In this document: positions 12,574 through 24,599 of the stretch, piece by piece
Numbering within the stretch: position 1 is the stretch's first letter
Layout: each line of letters opens with the position of its first letter
NCBI GenBank assembly: GCA_015680685.1
Contig: MNCI01008925.1
Span: 525,276 to 589,275 of the forward strand
Origin: Gnetum montanum
Lineage: Eukaryota; Streptophyta; Gnetopsida; Gnetales; Gnetaceae
DNA length: 64,000 bases
Direction: 5' to 3'
Program-made: the position numbers and the translations under genes
The notes under the pieces: model-generated
What the model saw: the letters and a program-made list of their open reading frames with translations, nothing else
Database searches by the model: none
Told to the model about the DNA's origin: nothing

Positions 12574-13880
12574 CAAGCATAATTAGTAAATGTTTTTCTT
12601 TTTCTTTGAATTTACAATTTTTCATTTTCTAATTTCTTATTTTTCAATTTATTGTTTTATCTTTTTGTGGGTAACCTCACAAGTGACTAATTATTTGGAC
12701 AGTGAGCCCACAACATCCACCCATCCATTCTATTAATAAGAGGTTCTTGCTCTGGGTATGATGATATTCTTATTATCATCAAAACTTAAAGTAACTTTGT
12801 ACTCATTATGCCCAGAGCAAAGAGTGATGAACTAAGAGGGAATGGTAAGGTTGTGACATCAAGGAGACTTGTGGATTCTCTTTGGTGACATCTATATGTG
12901 CTATCACGCAACTTGGTTGTACTAAGATCCTTGTAGATCTAACAAACAATGGGAGTAAGAGTGGTAATAAAGGCACTTAAGAAAGGAACACAATGTTATT
13001 CTGGGGGGTCCCACTAGAAATACATGCACCTATGCCTGAAGGTTGGTGGCTTCTCCGAATCACCTTTGGAAAAGACCAAGTGCAAAAGCAAAGAAAAAAA
13101 GCACAAAAGAAACGTGTTGAAAACAAATTCAAATCACTCCTCCCTTGCGCAAAATTCCAAGTGATTATACACCTTGTTGTCATGATGCTCTTATGTTGTC
13201 TATCATTGGGATGCTACAATGTGATGTCACTGATCAAAGGTATAGACTTGGTTTTGATCTTTGATCGAAATGCTAATGGTACTTTAATCACACATAACAC
13301 ATAGGATTCATTGTGCCCAGGGTAAGTTACCTCATGTCTCGATCTCTATAATCCCCTCTACAATTCGTCTCATCTCATAGTCTAGGTACTTCTATTTTGT
13401 ATCTTGTGTGGCATAGAATTTGTACCTCAGAGTGGTGGTGCTTAACATGTGTGTGTTTTGTTGCATAGGTGCGGGTTACATTTAACCCTTCTAGTGCCTA
13501 TGGACATTTTAAGGTGTGGTTACGCAAGGGCATGATAGGTTGGAACCTACTTTGGGAAGGATCCACTTGTGTGACTTTTCTAATTTGTACTTGTTGCACA
13601 TCACCACATCATTTTATACCCTTCGAATACTCCATTACCAAATCCATTCTTTCCTTTGTTCTCATTTTAACTCAACATTCCTTAGAACCACTGCATGTCC
13701 TTTTTCCTCATCCTTTTCAAAGAACTTCATTGTATAACTCCACTTCATTACACTTTTAGTGCCTCAATTTCCACTTGCCCTCACCCCAAACCTTTTGAAT
13801 CTACCACAAATCCTTCAATTTTAGCCCTAAAACTTGAAAAATCATCAATTCTACTAAGTACCGTATCTTGGCTGGCATGC
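12574..13880 (+). other. Non-coding spacer of element B replacing pol
   Basis: No protease, RT or integrase motifs are present in any frame. The segment matches the post-pol spacer of C and F, for example the block GGATCCACTTG at 13,560 corresponding to 26,010 in C. B therefore joins the gag end directly to the spacer that normally follows integrase. Confidence 0.65.
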
Positions 13881-13944
13881 AATATCGAGTACTCAATATC
13901 AGGTCTGATGTGATATCAGGTACGCGATATCGCATCTATAAAAA
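13881..13944 (+). promoter_or_regulatory. Internal promoter of element B: palindrome array + TATA
   Basis: Two 20-bp palindromes, AATATCGA-GTAC-TCAATATC (13,881-13,900) and GATATCAG-GTAC-GCGATATC (13,912-13,931), lie just upstream of TATAAAAA (13,937-13,944). The arrangement, sequence and spacing to the TATA box copy the LTR promoter of the same element. The ORF2 ATG is about 500 nt downstream, behind an intron. Promoter activity is inferred. Confidence 0.65.
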
Positions 13945-14103
13945 CTATATATATCTACATAAGTCATTTTCAACAGTTGACACGGGGGAGTTGTTTAAAT
14001 TTTCTTCTACAATTTTTAGCAAGTTGCAAGTCTAAATTCACCTTCAGTATTTTGCTCTTCAATGCTACAATTTCTTTTTTGGTTGAACCTAATTAAACCT
14101 AGA

Positions 14104-14442
14104 GTGTTTAACTTAGTCGTGGGGGAGGGGTACTGTAGAACTTGCACATAATGTTTTCAAAATTTGCTATCACCCAAAGGATATAATAGGGATAAGTACT
14201 ATTAGAAATTCATGCCAAACTAATTTTCTCCCTTCACCCAAGTCATCTAAGCTATTATATGAGTCACCTAAATAGATCAGGTTCGACATTAAACTTTTAG
14301 GGCAACTTCTTTGGAAAAATTTCTAACTCTAGAATCACACTAAGCAAAAAATTAAACATTTATTAAAGGTAATGAGTAAGATATAAAATAATTGAATTTG
14401 TTTAAATAACCTTACTAAAAATCGGTCCTTGTGTGATTTTAG
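14104..14442 (+). other. Probable intron before ORF2 of element B
   Basis: The donor candidate AGA|GTGTTT at 14,104 aligns with the better donors in F (AAG|GTAAG) and E (GAG|GTATGC), about 167 nt after the TATA box. A branch-point-like TACTAAA lies at about 14,413. The acceptor TGTGATTTTAG ends at 14,442, immediately before ATG. A PPT-like CTTAGTCGTGGGGG lies inside (14,112-14,125). Confidence 0.55.
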
Positions 14443-17162
14443 ATGGCCCCTAAAAGGGGACAATAGGGAGGACCTTCTCAAGATGCAACTAAACACCCAA
14501 GGAGAGGTAGGGACCAAGGACCTCATGTAGAACATGCATAGCAGGAGGCACAATCATTTAGCATCCATCAAGAAACTCCTGTCACTACACAATCTGGCCA
14601 AGCAGAAGGTGGAGAGGTCAAGGTTCCAGAACAAGGACAACACCTCACATTGTCCCCAGAATGTGTTCAAGCCATTCAAGAAATGTCCACATCCTCTACC
14701 CTAATTATGAAACTTAATTTTGGGCCTTCTACCGAATTTTCCCCTGAACTAGTCAAGGATCTACTTGGCCGATCCTCTCAAAGAGTGGAGAATGGTATTT
14801 GGGTGAAACATATCAATTTTAGCATAATAAAGAAGAAGGCACCACTATTGATACTGGTGGAATTTTAGTATATTTCTCCACAAAGGTAATTGCAGAAGTT
14901 CTGAATCTTCCAAATAGAGGACCCAAAGTTGCTCATTTGTCCACTCGCTCTGATGCAGATGTAAGAAAAGTATGGTTAAAAAGGGTGTATGGCAAAGAGG
15001 ACAAGACATATTGTGAATTAGCCCTTGAAGAGAGAATTTATTTTAAAATTAGAACATATCATATTTTCTGAAAAAAGGGGTTAAACCAAATTTCTACCTA
15101 TGCAGCAAGAGGAAATGCAATTTTGATGGGCAAGGTTGATGTCAACTTGTCCCATCTATATCTAAAAAAAATATTAAGGCGGTTTGAAGAACAAAAGACA
15201 AGAAATTCTGCACTGCCCTTTCCGTGTCTAATTAGGAAATTTTGTCAGTGTGCTAGAATTTTGGGGTACACCAATGACATCCTCAAAAAAGCTCAAAATG
15301 CTTCATATGTTGAATTACTCAAGCCACCAGCACCAAGAAAAGATGTTGGTGAGACGTTGAAATCTGAACAAGAACAGATTGTTGGGCCCACTACACCTCA
15401 AACGGGAAGGCCTAGCCAACTTCCAAACACAAGGCTCATCCAACAACAAAAACTAGGGCCTAGCACATACCCCACAAGCCAACAAGACTAGCAACCGCCA
15501 CCGCTACCGCAAGATTACTAACCGTCGATGAGCCATCATAGGGCCATCATAGAGATGGCCAGTTGGGGAAGTAAATATGAGGCCAATCTCTTCAAGGTGA
15601 TTGATGATGTTGTACATCCCACCATATCAATTAATCCTACAAAGGATGAGGTCTCAATTCAAATAGAGGAGTGGAATCCCACTAGTCACAACAAATCTCT
15701 AGAAATGCTACATCATTCCAAGTACAATTAGAAACTGATGAAGGTGCCACAGTGGTGGTCATGCACCACCAGGATGTAGCTAGAGCAGCAAAGGTGGTCA
15801 TCGACCACATCAAAGAATCATTTAATGTCCTTGATGTGCCACCAGTAGATGACTCCTGCAAAACATGAGGATGCCTTAGATCACTTACTACAAATAGGAT
15901 AAGTAATGACGTCCTTGTTTGACATTCCCCAAGATGTCACAATGGCATAATTGGACATCATCTCCACTAAATGGAAGCTAATCATGGTTGAGGTTAGGGT
16001 CGAACATGCAAAAGACGAGTTGCAGATACTCCAAGAAAAGTTGTTGCCCTACAAGTTGAACAGTGGGATCCATACCAATTTGTTGTAGCCAATCAGTTAG
16101 AATCCTTTAGGACTAAGTAACTGAATGAATTGTTAGTGGAGAATAAAAGGATGGCAATGGAAAAAGATAAGGTTGATTAGGATGCTTCAAAAGCACAAAC
16201 TTAGACATATCGACATGTTGAAGCTTTTAAGGCCTTATAAGATGAGAATAAACTCCTTACTATTGAAAATCTTCAATTGACAACAGTTGAAAGATAGAAG
16301 AACATTCTCGAGAAAAGTTTCCAACAAATGCGAGAACAACTAATAAGAGTCAACCAAGATATAAGTCGCTTAGCCAAAGAAAACAAAACCCTCTCAATGG
16401 AGGAGGTATGCATCATCTGACAAAAGACAGCCATTGAAATAAGCGCATGGAAAAATGAGGCTAAGAAGGATGAAAAATTAAAGAAGCACTTCCGCGATCA
16501 GGTGTGCATGTACAAGGAAATCATAGAAAAGGAACTTCAAATGGCCAAGGCACATATCAACTCCCTCAATGCTCAAAACACTGATTGGTAGGCCATTCTA
16601 GATACTTATACCCTTGTCCATTAAATGAACTTGAAAAGCTAGGACCTGCAAATCCAAGATCTCAAAGAATACATGGAGTTGGCAAATCTACGATACGCCA
16701 ACTTGGCCATGTTAATAGCAAAGTGCCCAAGAATTGAGCTCAAGAAGTAGGTAGCTACCACCTATGATAAATATGAGATAGAGTTTGCAAAACATAGCAA
16801 AGATTAGAGGTGGCAAACTCTGAATTAGAGGTGGTAAAGGCCAGCTACTAAGGTTAAAAAGATGTAGCAATAGATTTGGCTTGATGGTTTATGGATTACC
16901 AAGAACTCAAAGACAAAGCTAGAGCCTATGAGGAGGAACGACGGCTATTTGCAGCATGGTATTTCAAGGCCAATTAAATGTTCCCTTGTGGGAAGTGTAG
17001 GCTCCATCAAACATTGGAACATCAACATGGATGACTCATGACCCTTAGACAAAAGAGGAAAAACATCAGGCGCTTCTTCAAAGGTACTAATTTCAAAAGC
17101 CTAGAGCATAGGACAAAGGAAAGGTGCCCATGGAGGAGCCACCACCACCAAGAATCACATGA
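14443..17162 (+). pseudogene. ORF2 of element B, most complete copy, degenerate
   Basis: At about 2,720 bp (roughly 900 codons) this is the only ORF2 in the window with both ends and no large insertion. It starts at the ATG directly after the splice acceptor (ATGGCCCC) and ends after EEPPPP at TGA 17,160-17,162. An N-terminal globular block spans about 14,640-15,300 with GKVDVNLSHLY and LPFPCLIRKFCQ. A low-complexity Gln/Pro linker follows at 15,310-15,530. A middle domain lies at 15,530-15,850. A coiled coil spans about 15,950-16,560, with MEEVCII near 16,397, and a Glu/Pro tail closes it. Many TAG/TGA stops fall where element A has Gln or Trp codons. Unknown function; see the findings for the DNA-binding hypothesis. 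Confidence 0.75.
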
Positions 17163-17327
17163 GTTTCACAAGTTTTGTATTATTATGTTGTGCAGATTTT
17201 GTTTTGTCTAGTCCCACACTAGGGCATAAAATAGTCCATGGTCATTTAATAATCCCATATCTATCCACTACTTTTAATCAAATGAACTTGTTCCTCCTTT
17301 TTTTTAACTTAAGGATGAGTTTTTATT

Positions 17328-17341
17328 CAATCATGGGGGTA
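17328..17341 (+). promoter_or_regulatory. Polypurine tract of element B
   Basis: CAATCATGGGGGTA abuts the 3' LTR TG at 17,342. Confidence 0.85.
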
Positions 17342-18207
17342 TGATGAATCATAGTTTTCCAGGCCTTGATATCAGGTACATGATATCGAGTACATGATAT
17401 CATAGCCTGGATATGATATTGTATACACAATATCATGATTCCTGTGTTAGCTTATAAATATAGCACTTAGGCACATAGTGAGGGAGTCTTCAGTTAGTCT
17501 TTTAGCCAGTTTTTAGTTTTTAGTTCTTATAGTCAGTTTTAGTGTTCTTTTCAAGTGCATGCCCACAGTGTGATGCTTGTAATTGTACAGAACCTTTGTT
17601 CGAGTCTGACATACTTGGACATGCACATGATTAACAATAAAGATTGAGATTACTCCATCACTGTAGCATTCACTTACCTTTTAATTATTTTAATTGTTGA
17701 TTATTTATTACTATTTTCTTAGTTAATATTTCTCTTATTGTCATTTACTATTCCTATTATTAATGCGGAATGAGTACACCTTAATCGTGAACATTTAAGT
17801 GTAAGTACGTGGTAACCTAGTAGTGTATCGAGTAGTTCTTCGAGTGATGTGTGCTTAGTAATCCTAGAAGTAGTACATGAAGTCCAAGATGCATACGGCT
17901 GATTAGGGATAGATGCTCATCACACTTAGGCTAGCTTAGATCTTATTTCCTATTGCCCATTAGCTTCATTAAGTTATCTCTTATTGTCCTTAGGAGTAGC
18001 ATAGTAGTAGGGACCACATCATACACCTCACTCTGGACTAAATCATACGTGACAAAGCAATTACTAGTTTAAATGGGAAGACAGTGAACTGTGATCAACA
18101 TATAATTGTCTAGGTGCTACAACTAGTCCATCCGCGAAGTTCGACTAGATCATGTGTACACACTCATATTCATATGGTTGAGCATAGGGGTACCTCACCA
18201 CTCATCA
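17342..18207 (+). repeat. 3' LTR of element B (subfamily 1, long form)
   Basis: The LTR runs from TGATGAATCATAG to CACTCATCA (866 bp). The palindromes GATATCAG-GTAC-ATGATATC (17,368-17,387) and GATATCGA-GTAC-ATGATATC (17,382-17,401) share an arm, with further half-sites to about 17,445. The TATA box (CTTATAAATATAGC) lies near 17,452. It is followed directly by the TCAGT target duplication. Confidence 0.92.
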
Positions 18208-18898
18208 TCAGTCAAAGTAGTGAAGCTCTTGCAGTTTATTTTCTCCAAAGTTAGAATATTTTCTAAGTGCCTGCAGAAGGAGTCTAAGTGTGTATAATTG
18301 TTTGTTCAAACACTGATGTACCTGAGTGTAGCAATGTGATGAGAATAAAACAAACTCTTTTGACAATCCTTACAGCACTAAAAATAGATTAATGTTTCTT
18401 TTATTGCACTTTACTTTCACGCACTCTACTTTAATGCATTTGAATTCAGTAATTACTTTATAGTAGTTAATGAACACAAGCACGACCACTTTGAACATAC
18501 ATATAGTACTTGGTAACCTAGCAAAGCTTAATGTGTGGTAGCCCAACAGCACTATATCTATTTAAGATGTGTCCTGAAAAGTGGGGTAGTTTCTTGTGTT
18601 AGGTTAGTTAGATCGTAAATGAACTAGATCTTAAATTATTCTACCTTTCATTCTTATTGTTAGTGACTAAACTAATAAAACATAAAATAAAAAAAAGCAT
18701 GCACCTTAATTACACTTCAACCATACCCTTGAGTCTAACAAGTGTAGTTGGGAAGACAACAAACATTCTTAATGTCTATTTCACTTCCTAAAAGTGCTAG
18801 TGTACTAGAGAACTATAGGTCCATAGAATTCGACCAAATCACATGTAATGCCTTTGTGATTCGTATGGTTGGGTGTAGGGGTACCTTGTCACTCATCA
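18208..18898 (+). repeat. 5' LTR of element C, right part
   Basis: It continues the LTR interrupted at 9,221; the first five bases are the duplicated target TCAGT. It ends GGTACCTTGTCACTCATCA and aligns with 26,905-27,597. Confidence 0.88.
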
Positions 18899-18899
18899 T

Positions 18900-18918
18900 T
18901 GGCATCATTGCCAAGGAC
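18900..18918 (+). promoter_or_regulatory. Primer-binding site of element C
   Basis: TGGCATCATTGCCAAGGAC resembles the tRNA-Asp complement TGGCGCCGTTGCCGGGGAC, with four changes, all transitions. Confidence 0.8.
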
Positions 18919-19060
18919 CTTTTGGTTGTCTTGTGCACTATCTAGGACCTAGTGAAAAGTATTTAAATCATTGGAATGAACCTTAGAGTCACATCACATC
19001 TTAAGATTACTACAACCATATTTATAAGCACACTCTAATTTTTTATTTTTCTAACTAAAA

Positions 19061-21560
19061 ATGTCTTCTTCTCATAAGAGCGATTCTCTACCCAAGTCTA
19101 ATAAATCTTATCAGATAGTGCCTCAACAATATCGAATCATATATGCTCATCTTGATGAGTATGTACCAAACTTCACCTTCATCTTGCACCAAGATGAATA
19201 GTTGTGGTGGCATGACATGGAGGGCAACATTGTGTTGCCACCCAATCAATCTGTTCCTACAATGCTCCATCATATGCTCATACAATAAGGTCTTCTAGAA
19301 TGCCATGCTAAGTATGTTGTGCAAGATACTAATGCCAGGGATTATCATCCCTATGAAGCACAATGTTTGCAGGATCAACAACCAGAACAACACTATGAAT
19401 TTTCAAAGGGAAAAAGATTTAACGATTCTCCATTCTTGTTGTACCAACAAGCTAGTGAAGAACCCTTCTCTGGGAATTTTTCATTCAATGAAACTCCTTT
19501 CTTTAACTTTAGTGAAGAAGGTCAAAGCCAAAACTTGTAATCCACAATTCACAATCTTGATTCTGGTAAAAATGGATCTAATGACAAAGAAGGATCAGGA
19601 GGGGCAAGTCAAGGCATAGATGTAGACAAAAAGCAAGATCGTGATTATGGTCACAATTGTTGAAGAGGTGGTAGCAAGAACCATGATGGTGCTAGTTCTC
19701 CTTCCTCTTCCCCTCCACCATCATCTTCTTCTTCTTCTAGCTTTAATTGCAACTGTAGAAGGTGAGACCATGATGGAGTTGATCAAAATAACCAATGAGA
19801 CCAAAATTATCATCAGGAAAGGCAAGATCAAGGGCATAGACGTTCAAAAGAGGCACATCATCATGAATGAAGGTGTAGTATAGGGCATCATAGGCACCAT
19901 GGTCAAGGCCTTGATGAACCTTTACTTGCTACCTGAAGTATGATCAATATTGTAGAGGCAGTATGTATTCCAACAAGGCATGTGAAGGATAGTTGAATCA
20001 AAAGGTTAGACATGAACAATATTCCTCGATTTGAAGGAGGATATAACTCTGATCTGTAGAACCATATCCAAGCTTTCCAAGATGCATGTGCCTTATAGAA
20101 CATAGAGAATTAGTGGTAGAAACTTAAGTTGTTCCCTAGGACACTCATCAAAGAAGCAAAGAACTAGTACTGGTCCTTAGAGCTAGAATCTATCAGATGA
20201 TGGAGTACCATGCTTGAGTTGTTCAATGATAAATATCAAACATACTCCAAAGTGTCCAACTTGAGAAGACAAATCCAAGGATGGAAGCAAGGAACACACG
20301 AACCCTTGGATGCCGCCATCGATCAATACTATTCCTTGATGCATAAATGTCCTAGCCATGGTTATTCTTAACTAGATCAACTTCACCACATAGTAGATGG
20401 GCTTCGATCAGAAATGAGGGCAACCCTTAGTGTCTATGCCTAAGGGCGACTATCAAAATTAAGTACCCATCAGATACAAAGATTAATCAAGTAGATAGCT
20501 AAAGGGAAGGATGAATTAAAAAAAAAGAGAAAGTGCAAAAGATTACAACCATGATCCTTCCATTTACAAGAGGGAGGTTCGATTCTATGATAGTGAGGGC
20601 AAGCCTGTACTTGATAAGGGGGTGAATAAGAAAACCTTATAGCTTCAAAAATTTCAATCTAGCTTGATTAGTTATGGGACTCCATGGATAGCAAATTCCA
20701 AGCTATTCTAAAAATTTTTGAAGAGTCGAAAAAATAAGGTAGTGATCATGAGTGCAGGAGGTGCAAGGAAGTTGAACGTGCCTATCACAAAGGTAAGGGT
20801 AAGATTGCTGTAATAAAAGAAATTGAGAAAAATGAATCAGATGATGATCATGGGTGTGATGTCTATCAATATGAACATCCTAAGAAATGTTACCTTGTTG
20901 TCTCACATCTACAAGAGTCTAGGGTGTATACTTTAAATCCATGACTAATACAAAGGCAAACATCCAAAAGATTACCTTATCGTTAAGGTAATTTTAGATA
21001 GTTCCATCAAAAATAGCAATATTATCCAAGTGGAGCTCCACAACAATCATATGAGCAATATCAATAGTAGCAACAACCACAATCATGGGCATTGGCACCA
21101 CAAAGGTAGTAAAACCCTTAACGATAGCTTGATCCATATGGTTACTACATTCAGCAACCCCTATCTCCACGTGACTTCTCCAATCACATCTCTACTTTCC
21201 AGCCTTACTACCACCCTTCTAATTATTACCAAACACATTCTCCACATGAAAGAAGGTATACCACCTCTTACCCTTGTCCTCCTCCTGTCCCTACACATGT
21301 TCCTCCTCCACCCACATAGTCACCACCTACTCCACCTATGTAAGGTAAACTACCATCTCAACCACAACAATGCAATGCTATGAGGGCTGTTAACTTACAA
21401 CTAGTTCATTAATCGGATGGGTTGAATAATTGATCAAAGAAACGACCTTTCTTTTGACCTCGTAGTCCACCTAAGCCCTCACATACAGCTACGGTTGAAA
21501 ATTCTATCCCTGCATCACCTTTGAGTCCCCTTCAAACCAAAATTTTCCTAGGATCCATAC
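19061..21560 (+). pseudogene. gag: gag of element C, degenerate
   Basis: The start ATG (ATGTCTTCTTCTCATAAGAG) is at the same place and has the same first codons as gag in element G. The N-terminal block carries the VPNFTFILHQDE motif (about 19,160), shared with F and G. A Ser/His/Asp-rich variable segment follows at 19,560-19,900. The capsid core lies at about 19,990-20,500 (YNSDL, LFNDKYQTYSKVSNLRRQIQ, LHHIVDGLRSEMR). The knuckle-like CDVYQYEHPKKC sits near 20,850 and lacks the second Cys. The C-terminal part is Pro/Tyr/Gln-rich. More than ten stops interrupt the frame, many at Gln and Trp positions. Confidence 0.75.
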
Positions 21561-21599
21561 CATCATGCTTACTCATACTATATCTGATTGGATCTATGC

Positions 21600-22180
21600 T
21601 AGTGACCTTCCCAAGAAATTAGCCAATCTTATAAGTCCTTTAATATATTTATAGATTGATGGGAATGAACCGTGCAAGGCTCTTCTTAATTCAGGTTCTA
21701 GTATCAATATGATTTCCCATGAGATGTACACTGCATGAAACCTACCTCCTCTCAAGAAGAGCAACACTAGATTAGACTTGGTATATGAGTCCATCACTAT
21801 TCCATTTGGACTAGTAGAAGACATTGTGACCACTATCTATGGCTGGTCTTATCCTATTCATTTTCTAGTAATCAAAGTGGAGAACTGTAAAGGGGATTTT
21901 CCAATCATCATGGAAAGGGCATGGCTAAGCAGTGTTGATGCAAGAAAGGACATCAGAGATCTTTCCTGAGAGATATCTAAGAAAATGCATTCAAAAAGAT
22001 CAAGAAGAAGAGAGTTCCATGCATCATGTAAAACGATACAAGGTGCAATTATGTGCAAAAACTTTAGGTCATAAAGCAAGCATCTATCTATGCATGCAAG
22101 CAATGTGCACCAGAAGTAAAAATCCAAAGGTATTTGTGTGCAACAACCACAAAACAGGAGGGCACCTAGTGGTTGACCAC
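21600..22180 (+). pseudogene. Aspartic protease region of element C, inactive
   Basis: The pepsin-like retroviral protease cleaves Gag-Pol. Here the catalytic DSGS motif reads NSGS (ALLNSGSSINMIS, near 21,680), so the catalytic Asp is changed to Asn. The following block ITIPFGLVEDIVTTIYGWSYP and FPIIMERAWL (21,790-21,930) matches F and G. Confidence 0.75.
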
Positions 22181-22479
22181 TAATTCTAAGAACAACACAC
22201 TTTGCATGAAACCGACTAAGATCCTAACATGCACATATATCATAGGCATTAATGAATTAGAGCAAGTTCATCACCAACTCTCTAATGATACAAATGATGA
22301 TACCTACTAGGGAGAGTTGGAAATTCCTAAAAGTTTCAAGCAAGAGCCCCTTGAACTAAAAATGCTACCATCTGGAATGGAATATGTGTTTTTTAAAAAT
22401 GGAAAGTTGATTATAATCAATGCAAATCTTGCTCCAAAATAGAAAAAGATGTTGAAGATAGTTGAAAAATGATCAGCAA

Positions 22480-23245
22480 CTTTTTCTTGGTCATATCCTG
22501 AACTCATAGGGATTGATCCTAGGATATGCTAGCATCACATCTACATTGATCTAGCCATGAAGCCAAAAAGACAACCATAGAGGCGATTGAACCCCAAACT
22601 AAAGCAAATCTTCTAGGAGAAAATCAAGAAACTCCTCAAAATAGGGTTCATCTATCCCATTTTGAATAGTGAATGGGTTAGTCCACTCATACTTGTGTCA
22701 AAGAAAGGTGGCAAGTGGTGGGTCTGCATTGATTTTGTCTAGACAGTAAGTGGGTTAGTCCACTCATACTTGTGCTGCCTTTGTCTGGACCGTGGAATGT
22801 AAAAAAGCATTCTAATAGCTGAAAGAAAAACTTGTAGAGACTCCAATCCTACAAGCACCTAACTGGTTCAAACCATTTCATATCATGATACATGCATCAA
22901 ATCATGCCTTGGGAGATATGCTGACATAATTAGATGATAAGAAACATCCATACTACATCAGCTACCCTAGCTGAAGCATTGTAGGTGCACAACTAAACTA
23001 CACCATCATAGAAAAGGAATTGATAGTAGTGGTGTTTACTCTAGAGAAGTTTAGGCATTATGTCCTTGGATACAAGGTGTGTGTGCACATGAACCATAGT
23101 GCCATCCACTTTCTAATGAACAAGCCAACAGTGAGACCCTATGTCATATGGTGGTTGGTGATCTTGTAGGAATTCAATCTTACAATGGTAAATCAGAAGG
23201 ACACTAAGAATGTGGTCATTGATCACTTGTCTCAGTTGGGATGAC
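22480..23245 (+). pseudogene. RT/RNase H of element C with internal RT deletion
   Basis: RT begins near 22,560 (LNPKLKQIF) and reads to the WVCIDF motif at about 22,735. It then jumps to the start of RNase H (ECKKAF, about 22,793). Compared with F, about 600 bp of RT including the catalytic MDD motif is missing. The junction carries a 24-nt direct duplication (22,674-22,697 and 22,751-22,774). RNase H continues with FHIMIHASN, where the catalytic Asp of the usual MIDAS motif is His, and ends near DHLSQLG. Confidence 0.8.
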
Positions 23246-23379
23246 AAAGAGAAAGAAAATCACTTAGCTGATATGTTTCCTGATGAACTCCTCTTTGCTA
23301 GGGCTATAACTAAATAATTGTTGAATGAGCCAAAATGGTATGATGGAATTCACACCTATCTTCTCACATAAGAGATGTG

Positions 23380-24590
23380 ACAAGGGTTGGATCATCAGAA
23401 GAAAAAACAGTTTCTTCACCAGGTAAGACACTACATGGAGATCAATGGACACCTCTACAAGGTGTGTGCCGATGGCTTGGTTTCTTGGTGTATTTCTAAT
23501 GTTGATCAACTATGCATTTTCTAAGATGCTCATGAAGGTCCTGGTTGAGGACACTATCCTAGGAGACACATGGCCATTAAAATCCTGATGGCATGGTACT
23601 ATTGGCCAACAATCTTCAGGGATGCTCACAATTATGTCTGCTCTTGTGAATGATGCCAACAAGATGGTGGAATGATTGCTTGAATGGAGGGACCTCAACA
23701 ATGGATTTAACCACTAGAATCCTTCGACATTTGGGACATTGATTTTATGGGTCCCATCATGCCCATGTCAAATGGAAAGGTGTACATCATAGTTATTGTT
23801 GACTATTATATGAAATGGATAGAAGTAGCAGCCATCATCAACTGTACATCTTCTACTGCTGCTGGATTTGTACAACAAAATGTTGTAAATAGGTTTGGTG
23901 TGCCACATGCATTAATTTCTAATAATGGAACTCACTTTACAAGCATTAGCTTTTGGAAGCTCATGCAACACTTGGGGGTTGAACATAAACTCACAACACC
24001 TTACCATCCCCAAGCTAATGGTCAAGCTAAGGTTACCAATATGGAAGTCACAAGAATACTAACAAGAACTATTAGTAAGTATAGGAAATACTGAAGCACA
24101 AAACTTAACAATGCCCTTTGAGCCTACCGCTCAACATGGAAACTTCCTATAGGCTACTCTCCCTATGAGCTTATGTGCTAAAAATTACCAACACTTCCTA
24201 TTCAATCTGAGCTCCATACACTTTTAATAGCTTGTGACCTCAACCTTAACGTGAGTCTAGCACAAAAAGAAAGACTAATGAATCTCAACTTGCTAGATGA
24301 AAGCTGATTGGTAGCCTTATCATCTAACAAGTTGCACAAGGCCTACAACAAAAAGCATTGTGACCTAAAAATCAAAAAAGTAAAATTTCAACTAGGAGAC
24401 AAGGTTCTCTAAAGGAACCCCACACACGCACCTCAATGAACTAAGTTTTAAACATTGTGAGAAGCACCTTACATCATTTGTGAGACTTTTCCTTCTAGGG
24501 CCATGACGATCTACAAGAGTGAGAGCCCAAACAAGAAATAGCTGGTCAACATTCAACAAATCAAACCTTTCCATGAGCATAAGCTAACTA
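23380..24590 (+). pseudogene. Integrase of element C, degenerate
   Basis: Integrase joins the cDNA ends to target DNA. The zinc-binding N-terminal part lies at about 23,410-23,700 (AHEGP...CQQDGG). The core contains IDFMGP (first catalytic Asp kept, 23,740), SNNGTHF (second Asp changed to Asn, about 23,920) and NGQAKVTN (catalytic Glu changed to Lys, about 24,020). A C-terminal region with LGDKVL follows; there is no chromodomain. The reading frame stays open over 115 codons (23,747-24,094), the longest pol block in C. Confidence 0.85.
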
Positions 24591-24599
24591 ATACAACAA

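Larger units (their letters stand above)
9222..18207 (+). mobile_element. Element B: nested non-autonomous gag + ORF2 element
   Basis: This is a complete 8,986-bp insertion with two LTRs (9,222-10,072 and 17,342-18,207). The perfect target duplication TCAGT occurs at 9,217-9,221 and 18,208-18,212. Removing B and one TCAGT restores the LTR of C, as seen uninterrupted at 26,905-26,925. The interior has a primer site, gag, a non-coding spacer, an internal promoter, an intron, ORF2 and a polypurine tract. I find no protease, RT, RNase H or integrase, so B must have depended on pol supplied in trans. The two LTRs differ at many positions, mostly transitions, so the insertion is old. Confidence 0.93.
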
